Source of the DNA: Rhizophlyctis rosea
Taxonomy: Eukaryota > Chytridiomycota > Chytridiomycetes > Rhizophlyctidales > Rhizophlyctidaceae
Assembly: GCA_027596075.1 (NCBI GenBank)
Contig: JADGJC010000011.1
Location: 200,941-264,940 of the forward strand
Direction of reading: 5' to 3'
DNA: 64,000 nt
Part shown: positions 42,970 through 55,367 of the stretch, piece after piece
Layout of the letters: each line of letters starts with the position of its first letter
Position numbering within the stretch: the stretch's first letter is position 1
Position numbers and translations under genes: made by a program
Notes under the pieces: generated by a model
The model's input: only the letters and a program-made list of their open reading frames with translations
Told to the model about the DNA's origin: nothing
The model's database searches: none

Positions 42970-44671
42970 ATGTCTAAAGCCGACGTCGAACACGGGATTG
43001 AGATTCACGAGGTTAGGGCCGTGGGACACCACCATGACCCTACCAAGGAGGAATATGCAATGCAGAGCCGTGCCCTGGAAGAGCTTGACGAGCGGGGCTT
43101 TGACTGGGGAACGATGAAGATTATTGCTATCGCTGGGTGTGGTTTCGTTGCTGACCAGTACAACCTATTCGCTGTGTGAGTATTTGTCACTATGCGAGTC
43201 AAACACACTCAGCTGTTGTACTTACTTGAACCTTACACCATCCAGCTCTCTCGTTAAGCCCATCCTCGACGTCCTCTACCCCGATCCCAATGCTTCTCAA
43301 GCTGCCGCGCTTATGGGTGCAGCCGGTGTCCTCGGTTGCGTCGTCGGTCAAGTCTTCTTCGGTTACCTCGGTGACCGCTTTGGCCGCAAGAACGTCTGTG
43401 TCGTCACCATGCTCATCATTATTGCCTGCACAATCGGAACCCTTTTTGCCTCACCTATGCTTGCCGGTCTTTCCATCTATGCCGTCTTCGGTATCTGGCA
43501 ACTCATGCTTGGTGTTGGTATCGGTGGTGACTACCCTATGGCCGCCACCATCTCTGGTGAATTCGCCAGTACCAAGACTCGTGGAATGGTCATGAACTTG
43601 GTGTTCTCTGGCCAGGGTATTGGTCGTGTATACTGTGGTATCGTCGCGTTGATCTTCTGTGCTGCATTCAAGTCGAAGATCCAGGCCGACAAGAATGCTT
43701 TGGACAGTGTATGGCGTCTCATCATTGTAGGTGTCACGATTCTAGCATATGGGGTATCCTATGAGCGAATGGAAAATCGTTTACTTACCTATGTCTTCCT
43801 CTAGGTTTTCGGTCTCCTTCCCTCCTTCTTTGCCCTCTACTCGCGTCTAAGAATGGAAGAGTCCCCCCGCTACAAGATGGAAGTTGAAGGTGACTACGCC
43901 GGTGCCCTCAAGACTGCACACAACCTCCACCACAGTGGCGAAACCACCTCCCCCGTCACCACCACCGTCACCACCGTCGTCACCACCATCACCGAAGAGC
44001 CCAAATCCTCCCTCCAGGAATTCCGCGCCTACTTCGCCGAATGGAAAAACATGAAGAAACTCGTCGGATGTGCCGGAACGTGGTTCGTCAACGACGTTGC
44101 CGTCTACGGTCTCGGTGTCAACGCCTCCTTCATTCTCTCCACCATCGGCTTCGGTAACGAGACCCAAGTATACGACAAAATCTTCAACACCATCCTCGGA
44201 AACTTCTACCTCCTCTTCTTCGGTTTCCTCCCCGGCTACTACGTCTCCGCCTTCACCATTGACAGATGGGGTCGCCGTACCATCCAATTGTGGGGTTTCG
44301 CCTTCCTCACAGTGATCTACATCATCCTCTCCGCCGCCCACAAGCCCCTCTCCAACTCCTCCGCTGGTAGCATCATCCTCTACGTCCTCGGACAGTTCTT
44401 CCAGAACTTCGGCCCCAACTCTACCACCTTCCTCCTCTCCGCTGAGCTCTTCCCGACCAAGTTCCGCTCTACCGCCCACGGTATTTCTGCCGCCGTCGGT
44501 AAGCTTGGTGCCGTTATCGCCAGTTACGGTATTGCATTGCTCATCAAGCCGGGGTCGTTGGGTGTTCCCGGCACTATCGGGTTGTTGGCGGCGTTCATGG
44601 GTATTGGATGGGTCATCACCTACTTCTGTATTCCCGAGACGAAGGGCAAGCGGTTGGAGGACATCGAATAA
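42970..44671 (+). CDS. PHO84: PHO84-type high-affinity phosphate:H+ symporter
   Basis: Exons 42970-43175, 43246-43726 and 43805-44671 join in phase to give 517 residues, close to the usual 520-590. The cytosolic N-terminus is followed by the first span (MKIIAIAGCGFVADQYNLFA), the MFS loop signature GYLGDRFGRKNV between spans 2 and 3, and the family-specific GGDYPMAATISGEFAS in span 4. QGIGRVYCGIVALIFC lies in span 5. After a variable cytosolic loop with a Thr/Val-rich stretch come FVNDVAVYGLGVNASFI, DRWGRRTIQLWGFA, FFQNFGPNSTTFLLSAELFP and TKFRSTAHGISAAVGKLG, ending FCIPETKGKRLEDIE. It imports phosphate with protons across the plasma membrane. Codon use is strongly C-ending, as in well-expressed fungal genes. 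In most fungi such genes respond to the PHO pathway; a PCL-type cyclin lies in the same window but no link is shown. Confidence 0.93.
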
Positions 44672-46570
44672 GTTGGGTGGACGGTGTAGGTGTTTGGAGT
44701 GTTGGATATTTCTTGTATGATAGGTGTTGGATTAAGGACTATGTGCGCTGCATGTACTTTCTTTTTTAGCCACATTACGTCTTTTGTATATTTCTTCCAT
44801 TACAATTTCTACTTCGTATACTTTCAAATTACCTTTGTTATGTTTGCATCTGCTTCCTGAAAGCGATGTTGCTTTCGTAAACGGTAGATAGTCGTAGACG
44901 ACGTTTTCTTCTTCCCCTTCGTGGCTTAATGACTTCTTTTTGCCTTTATCGGATGTGATAATCTTCTGTGTTAGCTATGGCTGTGCATAATCTTCTGTGT
45001 TTTGGACTTCATTTAATAAAATCTGTCGCCTTTAACCTTATGATCAATGTGACTTACCGATGATGACTTCTGCCTTATCGAACGAACAACTACTCACCGA
45101 TATCTGGTGAACACTTGTTATTCTGCTCATGACTGTGGGACGCCTTTGCATATATCGTTCTGTCCGTCTTACATGACCCGTAGTAAACAAAAGCGATTGT
45201 TGATTTATGTGATTGGCAAACTGTTCCTCCTGTTGCTCTGTCTGACAACCATTGTTTACATTCTTGACAAGTTTCGGGCCGTGCCCTCACACACCCCAAT
45301 GTGACCCCATTGCATCAGCTTGGTGCAGGCAATACCGAGCACGTTGGAGGACCGAGGCTTAAGTCCAAGGTCTGCGTGCGCGTTCCCAACCTCACGTGAC
45401 TGCATCACGTCAGCAGCTCGGACCCAAAAACCTTGTCTGTTCCAATCAATTGAGTGTCTTCGCAGCGCGTGCACGAATAAGCTACTTTCGTTGCTTCCGA
45501 GCTTTGACCAATCCATTTACTGGCAGGACCCACGCGCGTGCGTGGGATGAATTCGGAAAATGATTGGCTGAATATTGTATGGCTGTGCCGCTGCGTGCAA
45601 GCGGCTAGGGTGTGTCTTTGGTGATCCGGCCGTTGGGATATTTGGCACCCAAACCGACAGAGCCAATCCAATGGGCTGGTTCACGCACGAGCGGGTGGGT
45701 CGTGCGTGCTGCGTTGGTGGGGAGGAAACTGGCTTACATAACATAATTGTCGTACGTAAGCAATAGGATCACGTGGTTATGCAGAACTTCAGCAATGAGC
45801 CGGATTGAAATGGCCAAACAGCTCAGAAAGAAGAAAACTGCCAAAGACAGGACCAGACTGTAGTGACTGTATAAAAATCAAATACTGGATTGAGTGGTGT
45901 CTTTAGGCATGCGGCACTTGCGATTCACAATATGGAGGAATCAAAAGCTCAATCATGCTAGGGAGGCAGTGCACGGATTTCAATCTGTGGGCTGAACAGC
46001 CGCTGAAGGTGCTGAAGGTTACCGCAGCGTGCCCACACACATCCTGGAGGTGGCTCAATTACCGTCAATTTGGGAGGATACGTGATAGCCATTGCCCGGC
46101 CTGAATTTCATCGAGGAAGTCTCCCCTTAACAATTGCACGAGGGTTATGGAATATGCTCCATCTCCTTACTCGGCGTGGAACTTGGAATAGCATTATTCG
46201 CCGTGGATTTTGAGCAACTTGTAGGATGTAAATAGTGTTGGGGATGTTCTCAATTTGCCAAAAGGACAGGGTGGCACGTAAGCGTCACTGTGTCTTGAGT
46301 GTGCAAACATCGGAGGCCCCGATGACGGAGGGCGCAACCATTTCCTCGGAGAAATCGCCTCCGGCAGAATTCTCGGATAATATTTGGAACGAAGAAATTC
46401 CCAGTTAAAGGGCTCCGGAAAATTGGGATGTTCTATCAGTCTTCCATTCAAACCAAATGTGTCCTTATTAAGTACATGGTATAAAAGTGACCAATTCGTG
46501 AATGAATCTCCATCACCTCCACAATCTTGAACACTTGTGAGATAAATCGTCACCACCTGATCTGTTGATC
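44672..46570. other. 1.9 kb intergenic, nothing recognised
   Basis: Just after the symporter is a T-rich 3' flank; the phrase ATAATCTTCTGTGTT occurs twice near 44959 and 44989. Remaining frames are short. 46480-46570 is the probable leader of the oxidoreductase gene. Confidence 0.35.
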
Positions 46571-47722
46571 ATGTCCGTCACATCCACCACGCACAAAGCT
46601 CTCCTTTTGTCCGAGGTAACTCCTACCAACTCTCTCCCGTTCTCGCTCATTGCCCTCCCAACTCCAACACCCGCCAATGGAGAAGTTCTGATCAACGTCA
46701 TCGCCTCCAGCGTCGTCCCTTATGCCAAAGATGTCGCGTCTGGCATCCGACCCTACCCGCTAGCTCGTCCTTTAGTGTTCGGGCCCGGCTGTCTGGGCCG
46801 CGTGGCACAAGTTGCATCCGATGCAACAAGGGTCAAAGTTGGGGATTTGGTATTGGTTGACCCCTTAGTTAGAGCGCGTGATGACCCCGACGAAACGCAT
46901 ATTCTTCAGGGATTGTTCGCTGGGGTGACGCCTGCGGCGAATGCGCTGATGAAGGATGTTTGGCGGCATGGATGTTGGCAGGAGAAAGCTATTGTGTCGC
47001 TTGAGGGTGTGACTGTCTTTGATGAGGGTGCTGTACGTGAGCGATTGGGACAGATAGAACGAAGTATCTGGGTGTGGACGATGGCGGTTCCGTATGGTGG
47101 GTTCGTAGCGGGCAAGCTTCAACCGGGGTCGGTAGTCGTAGTAGCACCATCCACGGGCCACTTCAGTAGTGTCGCTCTCCGCGTTGCGTTTGCCATGGGT
47201 GCAAGTCGTGTCATCGCCGTCGGACGTCGTGAGAAAGAACTCTTATTGGTTGCTGATGAGCTCATCTCCAACGGAGTTTGCACCCAAGACCGCATCGGAA
47301 CTGTCGTCACCACTGGTGATATTGACCAGGACTCGGCCGCCATCAAAGCTGCCACACCTTCTCAGCGCGGAGCCGACTTCTACCTTGACCTATCCCCACC
47401 CGCTGCCGGCAATTCCACACACCTCCAATCCTGCGTACTTGCTCTCAAAACCAATGGCACGGCCGTTTTGATGGGAGGCATTCAGGGAAACATCACACTT
47501 CCTTATGGGTTCATGATGCGGAAGAATATCACGGTTAAGGGACAGTACATGTGTCAACGAAATGATCGGGACAATGTGATTAGGTTGATGGAGAGTGGGT
47601 TATTGTCGTTGAAGGGACTGGAAGTGGAGACGGTGCCATTGGAAGAATGGGAGAGTGCGTTAGATAAGGCGGCAGCAGCTGACAGGTCGAAGGTTGTGGC
47701 ACTTGCTCCGGGCAGTATGTAG
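46571..47722 (+). CDS. MDR-superfamily alcohol dehydrogenase-like oxidoreductase
   Basis: 383 residues, no intron, ATG at 46571 (MSVTSTTHKALLLSEV). The GroES-like half includes NGEVLINVIASSVVPYAKDV and RPLVFGPGCLGRVAQVASDA with KVGDLVLVDPL. The nucleotide-binding half begins GKLQPGSVVVVAPSTGHFSS followed by ALRVAFAMGASRVIAVGRRE. The usual GxGxxG turn is altered to APSTGHFSS, and the zinc-ligand pattern GHE of classical alcohol dehydrogenases is not seen, so it is probably a zinc-independent member resembling fungal isopropanol-dehydrogenase-like proteins. The end has GLEVETVPLEEWESALDKAA, typical of the family. Substrate unknown. Confidence 0.82.
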   Translation: MSVTSTTHKALLLSEVTPTNSLPFSLIALPTPTPANGEVLINVIASSVVPYAKDVASGIRPYPLARPLVFGPGCLGRVAQVASDATRVKVGDLVLVDPLVRARDDPDETHILQGLFAGVTPAANALMKDVWRHGCWQEKAIVSLEGVTVFDEGAVRERLGQIERSIWVWTMAVPYGGFVAGKLQPGSVVVVAPSTGHFSSVALRVAFAMGASRVIAVGRREKELLLVADELISNGVCTQDRIGTVVTTGDIDQDSAAIKAATPSQRGADFYLDLSPPAAGNSTHLQSCVLALKTNGTAVLMGGIQGNITLPYGFMMRKNITVKGQYMCQRNDRDNVIRLMESGLLSLKGLEVETVPLEEWESALDKAAAADRSKVVALAPGSM

Positions 47723-48708
47723 GCTGGGCCATATGATGCATATAGGATTTGGTTCCCGGCAATATAGGAAATGATCATATTGATGGACAAATTTTTTATT
47801 GATGCTTGTTTTGATGTGCTGTATGCTTGAGTTGCCACATCGTATTCCCCATTGATCAAAGTCAGCATCAATCGCTGTCACTACAATGGCAAATCAGCGG
47901 AAATTATTTGCCGCAGGCTCTGCGGACAACTCAAGCAAGATTTGAAGCATAAGAAAGAAATTTCGTTGAATGTCTTCGATCGACAGGTTTATCTTGTCTT
48001 ACCGTCACTGGCACGGTTTACTATGCTGTGGCATATACCTGTCGGTGCGCGCAGAAATTGGTATCGAAGAAAGGGGGAGAAACGGGGAGTCAAACTAGAT
48101 TTCAACCCCTGGCTGTCCACTGTGCCGTAGGAGCTACGACAAGTCCCACGCGTGAGATTTTCTGGTCATATATTCCTATCAGGAAAAGCATTCGAGCAAA
48201 TTTGTTCACCCTAATGATATTGTTTCGACTGAATTCAGATCATCCGACACTGAGTAAAGTTGCTCAAACGCTGCAGTGCTCAGCTCACTCATTAACATCA
48301 ATTGATGGTCAACCAAGCAAACGCCCTAGCATTCACCTTGCTCATTTTCCATTGATTAGAACCGTACGGGCTGATCCGGACATATTGGAAGGTTATCATG
48401 AATCCAGCATGATTACGGCAGTTCGATCGTCGGACCCTTGGAGGAGCCCGCTCCACAATTGGAGCCAAGCCACCGGCCTTCATCAATCACCAGTTCCGTC
48501 ACACTCGGCTCTCAATGCTCGAAAAGTAGCCCGTCGCGCTGTCTCACCATTTGACTCGGTTGCTGTTTTCCATTTTTTATCATCGCGAAGTGTTTCATAT
48601 TCCATAAACTAGCGTGTAAAGACAGTCTGACCGTGGTGTCAGCCTTAGCCCACTCATCCCCTCTCCACGTGCCTCGCCCCCAACGGTTTTTGTCACTTAT
48701 GCCGAACT
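47723..48708. other. Intergenic, nothing recognised
   Basis: One kilobase of short frames; a plus-strand frame 48028-48612 (194 codons) lacks any recognisable domain and has many rare residues, so it is not called. The promoter of the EF-hand-like gene is expected at its right end. Confidence 0.35.
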
Positions 48709-51700
48709 ATGGAATCTCTTACTCTCCTCCCGACGTCACCCCCTGCTCCTCCAGCATCACAAACCGACGGCGAAGAAAGCCCGCTGTTCGAAACATTACA
48801 TGATGAAAGGCGGGATGGCGAAACGCGCAATCTGGAGGAAGACAGCGGAATGGTCCGGGTGGTCACAACACCAGGCACGGTATTTGCACCAAGTAGTGAT
48901 CTGCCTGATGGTGGGAAGGGCCGAGAAGATCAAGAGACTGCTGTATCGTCCCGGCGCGCATCTCTTTTCAGAAAGGAATCCTCTACTTCTGTATTCAATG
49001 GTGATGACGAGGAAGGGATGGAGATTCCACTATTTCCGAGCGAGATGGCCCCTCCGGACGAAGGCGTAAATGAGCAAGAGCGAGATCCATTTGCTCGACC
49101 GAAAGGAGCAGATGCAAGAGACCCTGCATTGCTGCAGTCGCTGAAAGGGAGGGCGAGGGGGCCATCCGACGGGAACGAGTTTGGTATGGGGCGACGGGAA
49201 TCAATCGGGATGGGGCGGGGGAGGGGAAGACAGGTTCTGGCACCCATAAAACGGGATGGAGAGAGAGAAAGAGGGAAGGGGGAGGTTTTGGTGACTTCAG
49301 TCAAGGAGAAGAAAGCCGATGAATTGTTAGGCGTTTTGCATCCATTGAAGGCTGCTGAGTGGGTGAGTGACACGCAAAATCGAGTTCCCAGCGAGGATCT
49401 GAAAAGATCGTGATGGTTGAACTGACATGCATCCGACCTTCAAGGTACGATCCTCACAAGTGCATCTTCCACCACCAACACCAGCTACACCATCAATACC
49501 ACCCATACCCAGAAAGTATCCACGCCGCGTACCTGTCATAGGTTCAACACCAAATAATCCTGCTGACAGGCCAAACTACTTTCGTACCTTTACTGAAATG
49601 AAGACCGTAGAGATCGAAGATGGGGCCGCTGGACATCGATTGGCTCAATTGCTACCTCACCGCTACACGAGAAAAGTGCCGTTATATGGTACTAGCCCTA
49701 GAGTGTTGTTAGTGATGCAAAACAAGGTTGGATGATATTTGCCCTTCTTTCCCGAAGTCGACGATGACAAACTCATTGAATTCTACAGCCTCCAACGCGC
49801 CTACCTCATCTTGAACCACCCCCAGCCCCTTACCATGCTCCCATACGAACTCGGCCACCAAAGCCCCCGCGTCCAAAACACCTCCTAGAATCTTCCAAAC
49901 CACCTGCACACCTCCCACCTGCCTTCACGCAACCGACTCAACAACTTTCCCCTCCACCGACACCCCCAGACATTGCGAAGCAAAAAGCAGCACAAAAACC
50001 TCCTCACCTCAAACGCAAACCCTCCTTGAAACCCACCAAAACCAAACGCCGAAAATCTTCAGGAGCCAGCGATGACGAATTTCTCACGAAAGGGTCCGTA
50101 TCGAAGTCCATCGTGCCGGAAGAAAGTGTAGATGATCAAGCAAATAAACCAACAAGTGTGGATGTGGATCTGCTGTCACGGATGGCGTTATCAGGATGGG
50201 ATACAGAGGCGGTGAATGGTGGTGGTGGGGCGAAGGAGCCGGAAGCTGTTTATATACCTGTCGGAGGGGAAGGTGGGAATGGGCTCAATGGGGACGCTGG
50301 CGGAGGCAGCTCTGGTACAAATGCACAAACTTCCTCTACATCGCAAAAACCTCCACCTCAACCGTACAAGCCTCGGCGGCCGACACCACCCCGACGAGTG
50401 GCAACAAATCTAGATTCGATACTCCGTAAGAGCACAGTTCAAGAGTCCGATTCAACTGTGGTTCCGCCTGAAGACGAAAATGCTAATGCCGGTGAAGTGG
50501 AGGGAGATGCGCCAGTTGAAGCTGCAAATGGAACAGTGGCAGCAGGAAGAAGGACATCAGAGTTGGGGAGAGGGATGATGAGCAAATTCCAAGGACATAC
50601 GCGGAAGGCTAGTGTCGCACCGGGTAACGATGAGGAGAGTGAGCAGAGTCGGAGAAGGGCGGAGGCGGTTAATAAGGCGAGGATGTCCATGTTGGGCAAA
50701 GCGGTAAGTTTGCTGACTTGTTCATTCAAGATACGGGGCAAATTTGCTGGCCTCTTTGAAAGTTGATCTGGTGCGGTCATGATACTGGAGACGAATGAAC
50801 AAGGCGTCTAAAAATGATATTTTCGAGCTCGAATGATGCTAATCAATGTGTTTCGACATGTCCATCATTCAAATCAACAGGGTCAAGGTAATATAGACCT
50901 TAACCGGTTACGCAAACAGCGCATGGCGGAAGGAGGAGCACATCGGTCTGGGTTGGAAGGAGAGAAAGCAAAAGAGGTAGATTGACGCTGCTTTGAATTT
51001 TGCACCCCCTGCCGCCTCGGTTCTGTACATGCTCGGACTTGAATTAAACTCTTTCGCAGGACTTCCTTTCTTCCTTAGTCCGTGACATGAATGTCCTGGA
51101 CGAGAACTCCAAAGCTCGGTACATAGCCCTATCAAATCCCTTGTTCAAGGACAAGGATGTACTATCCATGCAGGAAATGGCGGATGGGTTGCAGAGAATG
51201 GGTAGGGATGTGAGTGGGGAGGAAGTTGAGTTCATCAAGAAGGTTGGTCTGGGTGACGAATTGACCTTTGGAGACTATGGAGTCACATGCAGGCCAATTG
51301 ATTGTGCGGCCTTCTCTTCTTCCCTGCAGGTGTTTGATTTGGTTTCTGGAGATTTTGTCGACCAGGCGGAATTTTGCGTTGTTGCGGCATTGGCGGAACG
51401 AATGACGTTGTTGGAGTACGTATTAATGTTTACCATCTTCTTCCACTTCCGTGAGGCGCGAAAAGCTGCTTACATTGCTCTTAAATCTCAAACACAATCA
51501 CTCATTCAAACTTCTCCTTTACCTAGTACAAACCTACGAATGAGCTTCTACGATACGGATTTCAAAAAGCTCGAAAAGAGCATCAAGCAATTCAGAGTAA
51601 GAGACTTTTGCCACATTCAAAGCTACCATCTCCGCCACCGCAGATGCAGATATTGACCAAATTGAAACGCAGGGTCTATTCACAGCATACACACAAGACA

Positions 51701-52068
51701 ACGTAACAATAACCTACGAAGACCTCCGCATCCTCCTCCTCTCAACCGGCATCCCGCAACAATCCATCGAATCTGTTGCTGCACTTCTGGGCATAACTCC
51801 ACAATCTGACCCGTTGGCCCCAGTTAACCTTCCGGCAGATCCGCACGCGAAATCGAATGTTGGGTTTTTGGATTTCCTGAGTTATGTGCCGTTTTTCACG
51901 GTATTGCATGAATCGATTGTGGAGAATCCTTTTGGGGAGCTTGAGGAGGGTGGTGGTGGTGGGGATGGTGGGGGTGGGGAGGGGAAGCAGGATAAATTGT
52001 TGTCGGCGCTGAAGAAGGCGGCTGGAGGGAAGGAGGGGAGTGGGGCAGGGGGTAAGGGGCGGAAATAA
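48709..52068 (+). CDS. Large Pro-rich EF-hand-like protein, about seven exons
   Basis: Exon 1 (from 48709, MESLTLLPTSPPAPPASQTD) ends at KAAEW. Exon 2 (about 49445-49727) continues VRSSQVHLPPPTPATPSIPP and PNYFRTFTEMKTVEI. Exon 3 (about 49790-50702) continues PPTRLPHLEPPPAP through a Lys/Arg stretch (HLKRKPSLKPTKTKRRKSSG) and Gly/Pro-rich disorder to ARMSMLGKA. Exon 4 supplies GQGNIDLNRLRKQRMAEGG. Exon 5 has two EF-hand-like segments: KDVLSMQEMADGLQRMGRDV and QVFDLVSGDFVDQAEFCVVA, the second with a D-x-V-S-G-D-F-V-D-x-x-E loop resembling a degenerate calcium site. Further exons give DTDFKKLEKSIKQF and VTITYEDLRILLLSTGIPQQ. The join between 51600 and 51645 does not keep frame with the obvious splice sites and is unresolved. 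The pairs of EF-hand-like units suggest a calcium- or protein-binding scaffold; the specific family is not recognised. Confidence 0.6.
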
Positions 52069-52869
52069 GTTGACGGAAGAGATAGACAATTGAGCTTCAG
52101 AATTTGTATATAGTTGTTCGTCCTCTACACTCATTGTACTTTCGATTGTGTAGGGGCCATGAGCTATGGAAAAGTGCTTTTTTTGCATATAAAGATGAAG
52201 ATTAGAACTTGTTACCCTCCTAATCATTTCAAAATGGCGTAGATCAGCCGTGTTGAAGATGGAAACGAAATGTCGGCCGGGCGGTGAAGGGGCCCCTGGC
52301 TTGGGCTTGGCTGCGCAGTGGCAGTGCGCACTTTGCGAGAAGCTGAAAAGAGATACGCAGTATCTGCGACTTTGTTTGCCACGGCCGCTGTGATCGTTTG
52401 GTTCTATCTCAACCACCACTTCCGCTTCGTCCCCATCACCTATACCCACACTTCTGTCATTCTTCGACGCTCCTGCAAGAGGATGCAATTGACCCTCCCC
52501 ATTACCAACAACTTACACTCAGATCGCAGTAGATGACACCAACATTTTAAACGCGTCGGGCGTATGCGCAAGGGGGCTCCGCAACCAAGCCTGGAAGTCT
52601 CAAGTCCGATATGGATACTGCAGGCCTTGAATAGTACCGAAGTAGCCAATTCTATAAGCCCGGTGGAGCACAGCTCGACCCGTTCGTCTGGGGTATGTCA
52701 ACAATCAAGAATACAGCGGCACTACCGCCCGTAACAACACCGCACCGGCATCCGTCGCATCCAGCGGCATCTTTTATGAGAATGATTTGTGGGCAGTCGT
52801 ATGGGTCATGTGCAACCCCCAGCAGTATCATGATCCAAAATGGGTATTGACAACTCACGTTACAACGTT
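52069..52869. other. Intergenic, nothing recognised
   Basis: The 3' flank of the EF-hand-like gene and 600 bases of short frames. A few bases near 52700-52870 may be the far end of the kinase remnant but cannot be aligned by eye. Confidence 0.3.
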
Positions 52870-53840
52870 TTCCTGCACGATAATGCAATTATTCGCTGAA
52901 TCTCTGGTAACAAACTTCGGCGCCGCATAACACAGCCTCCTACACCTCCTCACAAAAAGCGCATCCGTATCCACACTACTCCGATTCGCGAATCCACAAA
53001 GCCGTGATGATAATATTCCGTTATCCGTCTAGGAGGAGATCCTCAAGCTTCAAGTCGCGGTGGACGGTGTGGAGGTAGTGTACGCCCGTGATGAGTTGAG
53101 CGGAGAAGCGGCAGGCGAGGATGTGTTCGAATAGTTCGCCTCCTGAGAGGTGAGTGTGAGGTGATTTTGGCCATTTGTGGAATTTTGAGAATGAATGTGC
53201 GAGATATTCACCAGAAGCATACTCTAGCACCATTCCGATGTATCGTTCTGTTTTGATTACTTCGATGAGTTTTACGATGTCGAGAACCTGTCATTCGAAA
53301 AGGCCTCAGAAATCGTGTCACTATGTTTGAGAGAGGGAAAGTCTGAATCTACCTGTATAATAGATATCTCGCGCATGAGTTTTGCTCTTCGGTTGGGGGA
53401 TCGGATGTTTTCCATTTTGGAGTAGCTTGATTGCGACCTGTGGGTGGGTTGTTTGTGGATGGCGAGAATGCGAGTTTGTCATTGAACACATGGTTCGAAT
53501 ATGTCGTTCACTTGTGTCCGTCACCCATCTCCCAGGACGTTGTCCATTTGCGATCTAAGCACGCTGTGCCCTCCTCACCGCCCAAATTCTGCCTCCCCTG
53601 TCCTCCACGTGATTCATCTCAAATACCCTACCCATGACATTCATCCAAAAGATGATAACCAAAAAGCGGTGACTCTCACCTCCTTCCCCGTATCATAATG
53701 CACCGCCAACTTGACTTTCCCAAAAATCCACAAAACGTTCGGTCCATTGGTAGGGTCGGGAGTCGAGAGCTTGAGCCCGGGCACGTTGGCTGGAGCTACG
53801 GCCTTGACATAAGCGAGAGCACTGTCGAGAGAGCGGATTT
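52870..53840 (-). pseudogene. Ser/Thr protein kinase pseudogene
   Basis: Kinase subdomains in order on the minus strand: FGKVKLAVHYDTGKEV (end of the glycine loop, with the GxGxxG part eroded to WIFGKV), an intron, VAIKLL with the ATP-binding Lys, a one-base shift, IRSPNRRAKLMREISIIQ, an intron, MVLEYAS joined by a good intron to GGELFEHIL, then a deletion of about ten residues, [19 protein letters not shown] (catalytic HRD), LEDLLLD, then in another frame a decayed activation segment with GFANRSS and LCYAAPKFV in place of DFGFANR and CYAAPELV. The DFG Asp is lost. The pattern resembles the CAMK/SNF1-like group. Frameshifts, deletions and missing catalytic residues make it dead. Confidence 0.7.
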
Positions 53841-54051
53841 TGGTAAATATGATAACGGCACTTGTTAACATAGGAACCGAGATACGCACTGATGAACGAG
53901 CTTGTCCGAACAGTAAGATGAAGGGATAGGCTTGCTTTGGTCATCGGCAGGGTAAGGCTGCTACGATGATGCCGCATTGTTCGCCATTAATGGACCACCA
54001 AAAGTGTGACGCTTAGCGAGTGGACATACCAGCAGACTGTGGAGGAGGAAT

Positions 54052-54640
54052 CTAAAACGTACGTAGGGGCACCGGCTTGGTCGTGGTGGTAGTACTTCCG
54101 GGCTTATTTACGTTTATTGTGCCCGCATTGGTTGTAGTCGCCGTCCCCTATTTCCCCGAACAAATTCCATATGCATTCTGACAGCCAGTTCCGCAGTCAA
54201 AGGAGGTGGAGACCGCACCACCTGTATTGCGAACAGCAGCTGCCTATTGGGACATTGCTTTCCGGCCATCGCGCCGCATGTCTCGTCTGTCGATATGGGC
54301 AAAGTAGAAGCTGGAATGGATGCCTTGGTGGTGGAAAGTGATGCCGGCTTTGGTCGTAGGAGTGGTACCCGGCTTGCTTGCAGTGGTAGTCAGAGAAGAA
54401 CCCAGAGTTCGATGCGCATTTTCCGCTCAGGCAAACGAGTAGGTCGGAGCAATCGTTGTCAGTGGTGCGGGAGGCGCCTGGGGTACAAGCTCTGATCAGT
54501 ATGTCCTTGAAGGCGAATGGAATATGGAAAATGTGGCCTACCCGCACAATGACCAGGCCAAGAGCAAGTCCCACCGCCAGAACCACCCGCTGCTGCCCAA
54601 AAATCACTAGGCGGCTCATCAAACGCTACCGCATACATAT
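54052..54640 (-). pseudogene. CBM18 chitin-binding protein, frameshifted remnant
   Basis: Read on the minus strand, a hydrophobic stretch (VVLAVGLALGLVIV) is followed by a Cys-rich segment (DNDCSDLLVCLSGKCAS), Thr/Lys-rich linker pieces (TTTASKPGTTPTTK) and a hevein-type domain at about 54155-54290 split over three frames: TDETCGAMAGKQCP, then GSCCSQYRWCG, then FDCGTGCQNAYGICSG. The eight Cys of CBM18 and the aromatic chitin-contacting residues are there. Single-base insertions separate the pieces and a TAG follows, then a further Thr-rich tail (GSTTTTTKP) to 54052. CBM18 modules bind chitin and are expanded in chytrid fungi (established knowledge). Several shifts in 500 bp argue against one sequencing error. 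Confidence 0.7.
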
Positions 54641-55367
54641 TTGACAAAAGAATCCTCCTCTTCTTCCGCATCCCTTCATTGAGCACGCCCTCAGGATCAT
54701 GGTGGATCATCATCCCAAAATGAATGTTGCATCTGCTCGTACGTGCGATATAAAGGTGCCGGTACTGGTCGATGAGCGGCGAAGGAGAGATGAACTTGGC
54801 GTCCGTGTCGTCGAGCTGAATCGTCAAAGCGGGAAAGCGTTTCTATTCGATGAGAAATGTGAGAGACGGAGGAAATGTGAGATTTATGTACAAGAAGAAG
54901 TGAGGAAATCAACGCGCAGATGCTCATGCTTGACGACGGACTGAAAGAGAACAGGCTGTGATACCTTACCATCGACTACTGACATTAAACGCCCTAATCC
55001 CCACTCCAACGCCGCAAGACAATGTCCTACAACTTCATCTCAACAGCCCGCACCAACTCCGCATACCACAGCTCACTATCACGGCTGCCATTGCACTAAA
55101 CGCCGACCCCGCTATGATGTTATCCTGAGTAGCATGCTCCATCTCCTCTGGATGATCGCAAACTAGTTCACAGAACTCTGTCCATAGCTGAACTCGCGAT
55201 GTTGCGTTTTGCCTTTTCGACTGGCGGGCTTTGGGGGTTTTGAAGATGCTGGCCGATACAGGAGCTGTTTTTGCATATTGAGGAGGAGTTAACGGGTTTG
55301 GGGGTGTAATGGGTCTTTTTGTGGTGTGGTTTTTGGATGGTATGGCTGTTGGGTGAGTTTTGGACAA
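54641..55367 (-). other. Unidentified exon-like frames
   Basis: Minus-strand pieces with protein-like composition: a basic N-terminal segment from 55367 (KTPKARQSKRQNATSRVQLW, then TEFCELVCDHPEEMEHATQD) ending near a possible splice, ALEWGLGRLMSVVDG followed by GTAAGG at about 54970, and TIQLDDTDAKFISPSPLIDQ with HHDPEGVLNEGMRKKRRILL leading into the CBM18 remnant. They may be upstream exons of that gene or of another eroded gene. No domain recognised. Confidence 0.3.

Noticed and set aside
48028..48612. 194-codon frame between the oxidoreductase and EF-hand-like genes
   Set aside because: No recognisable domain and unusual residue mix; no splice or homology support.
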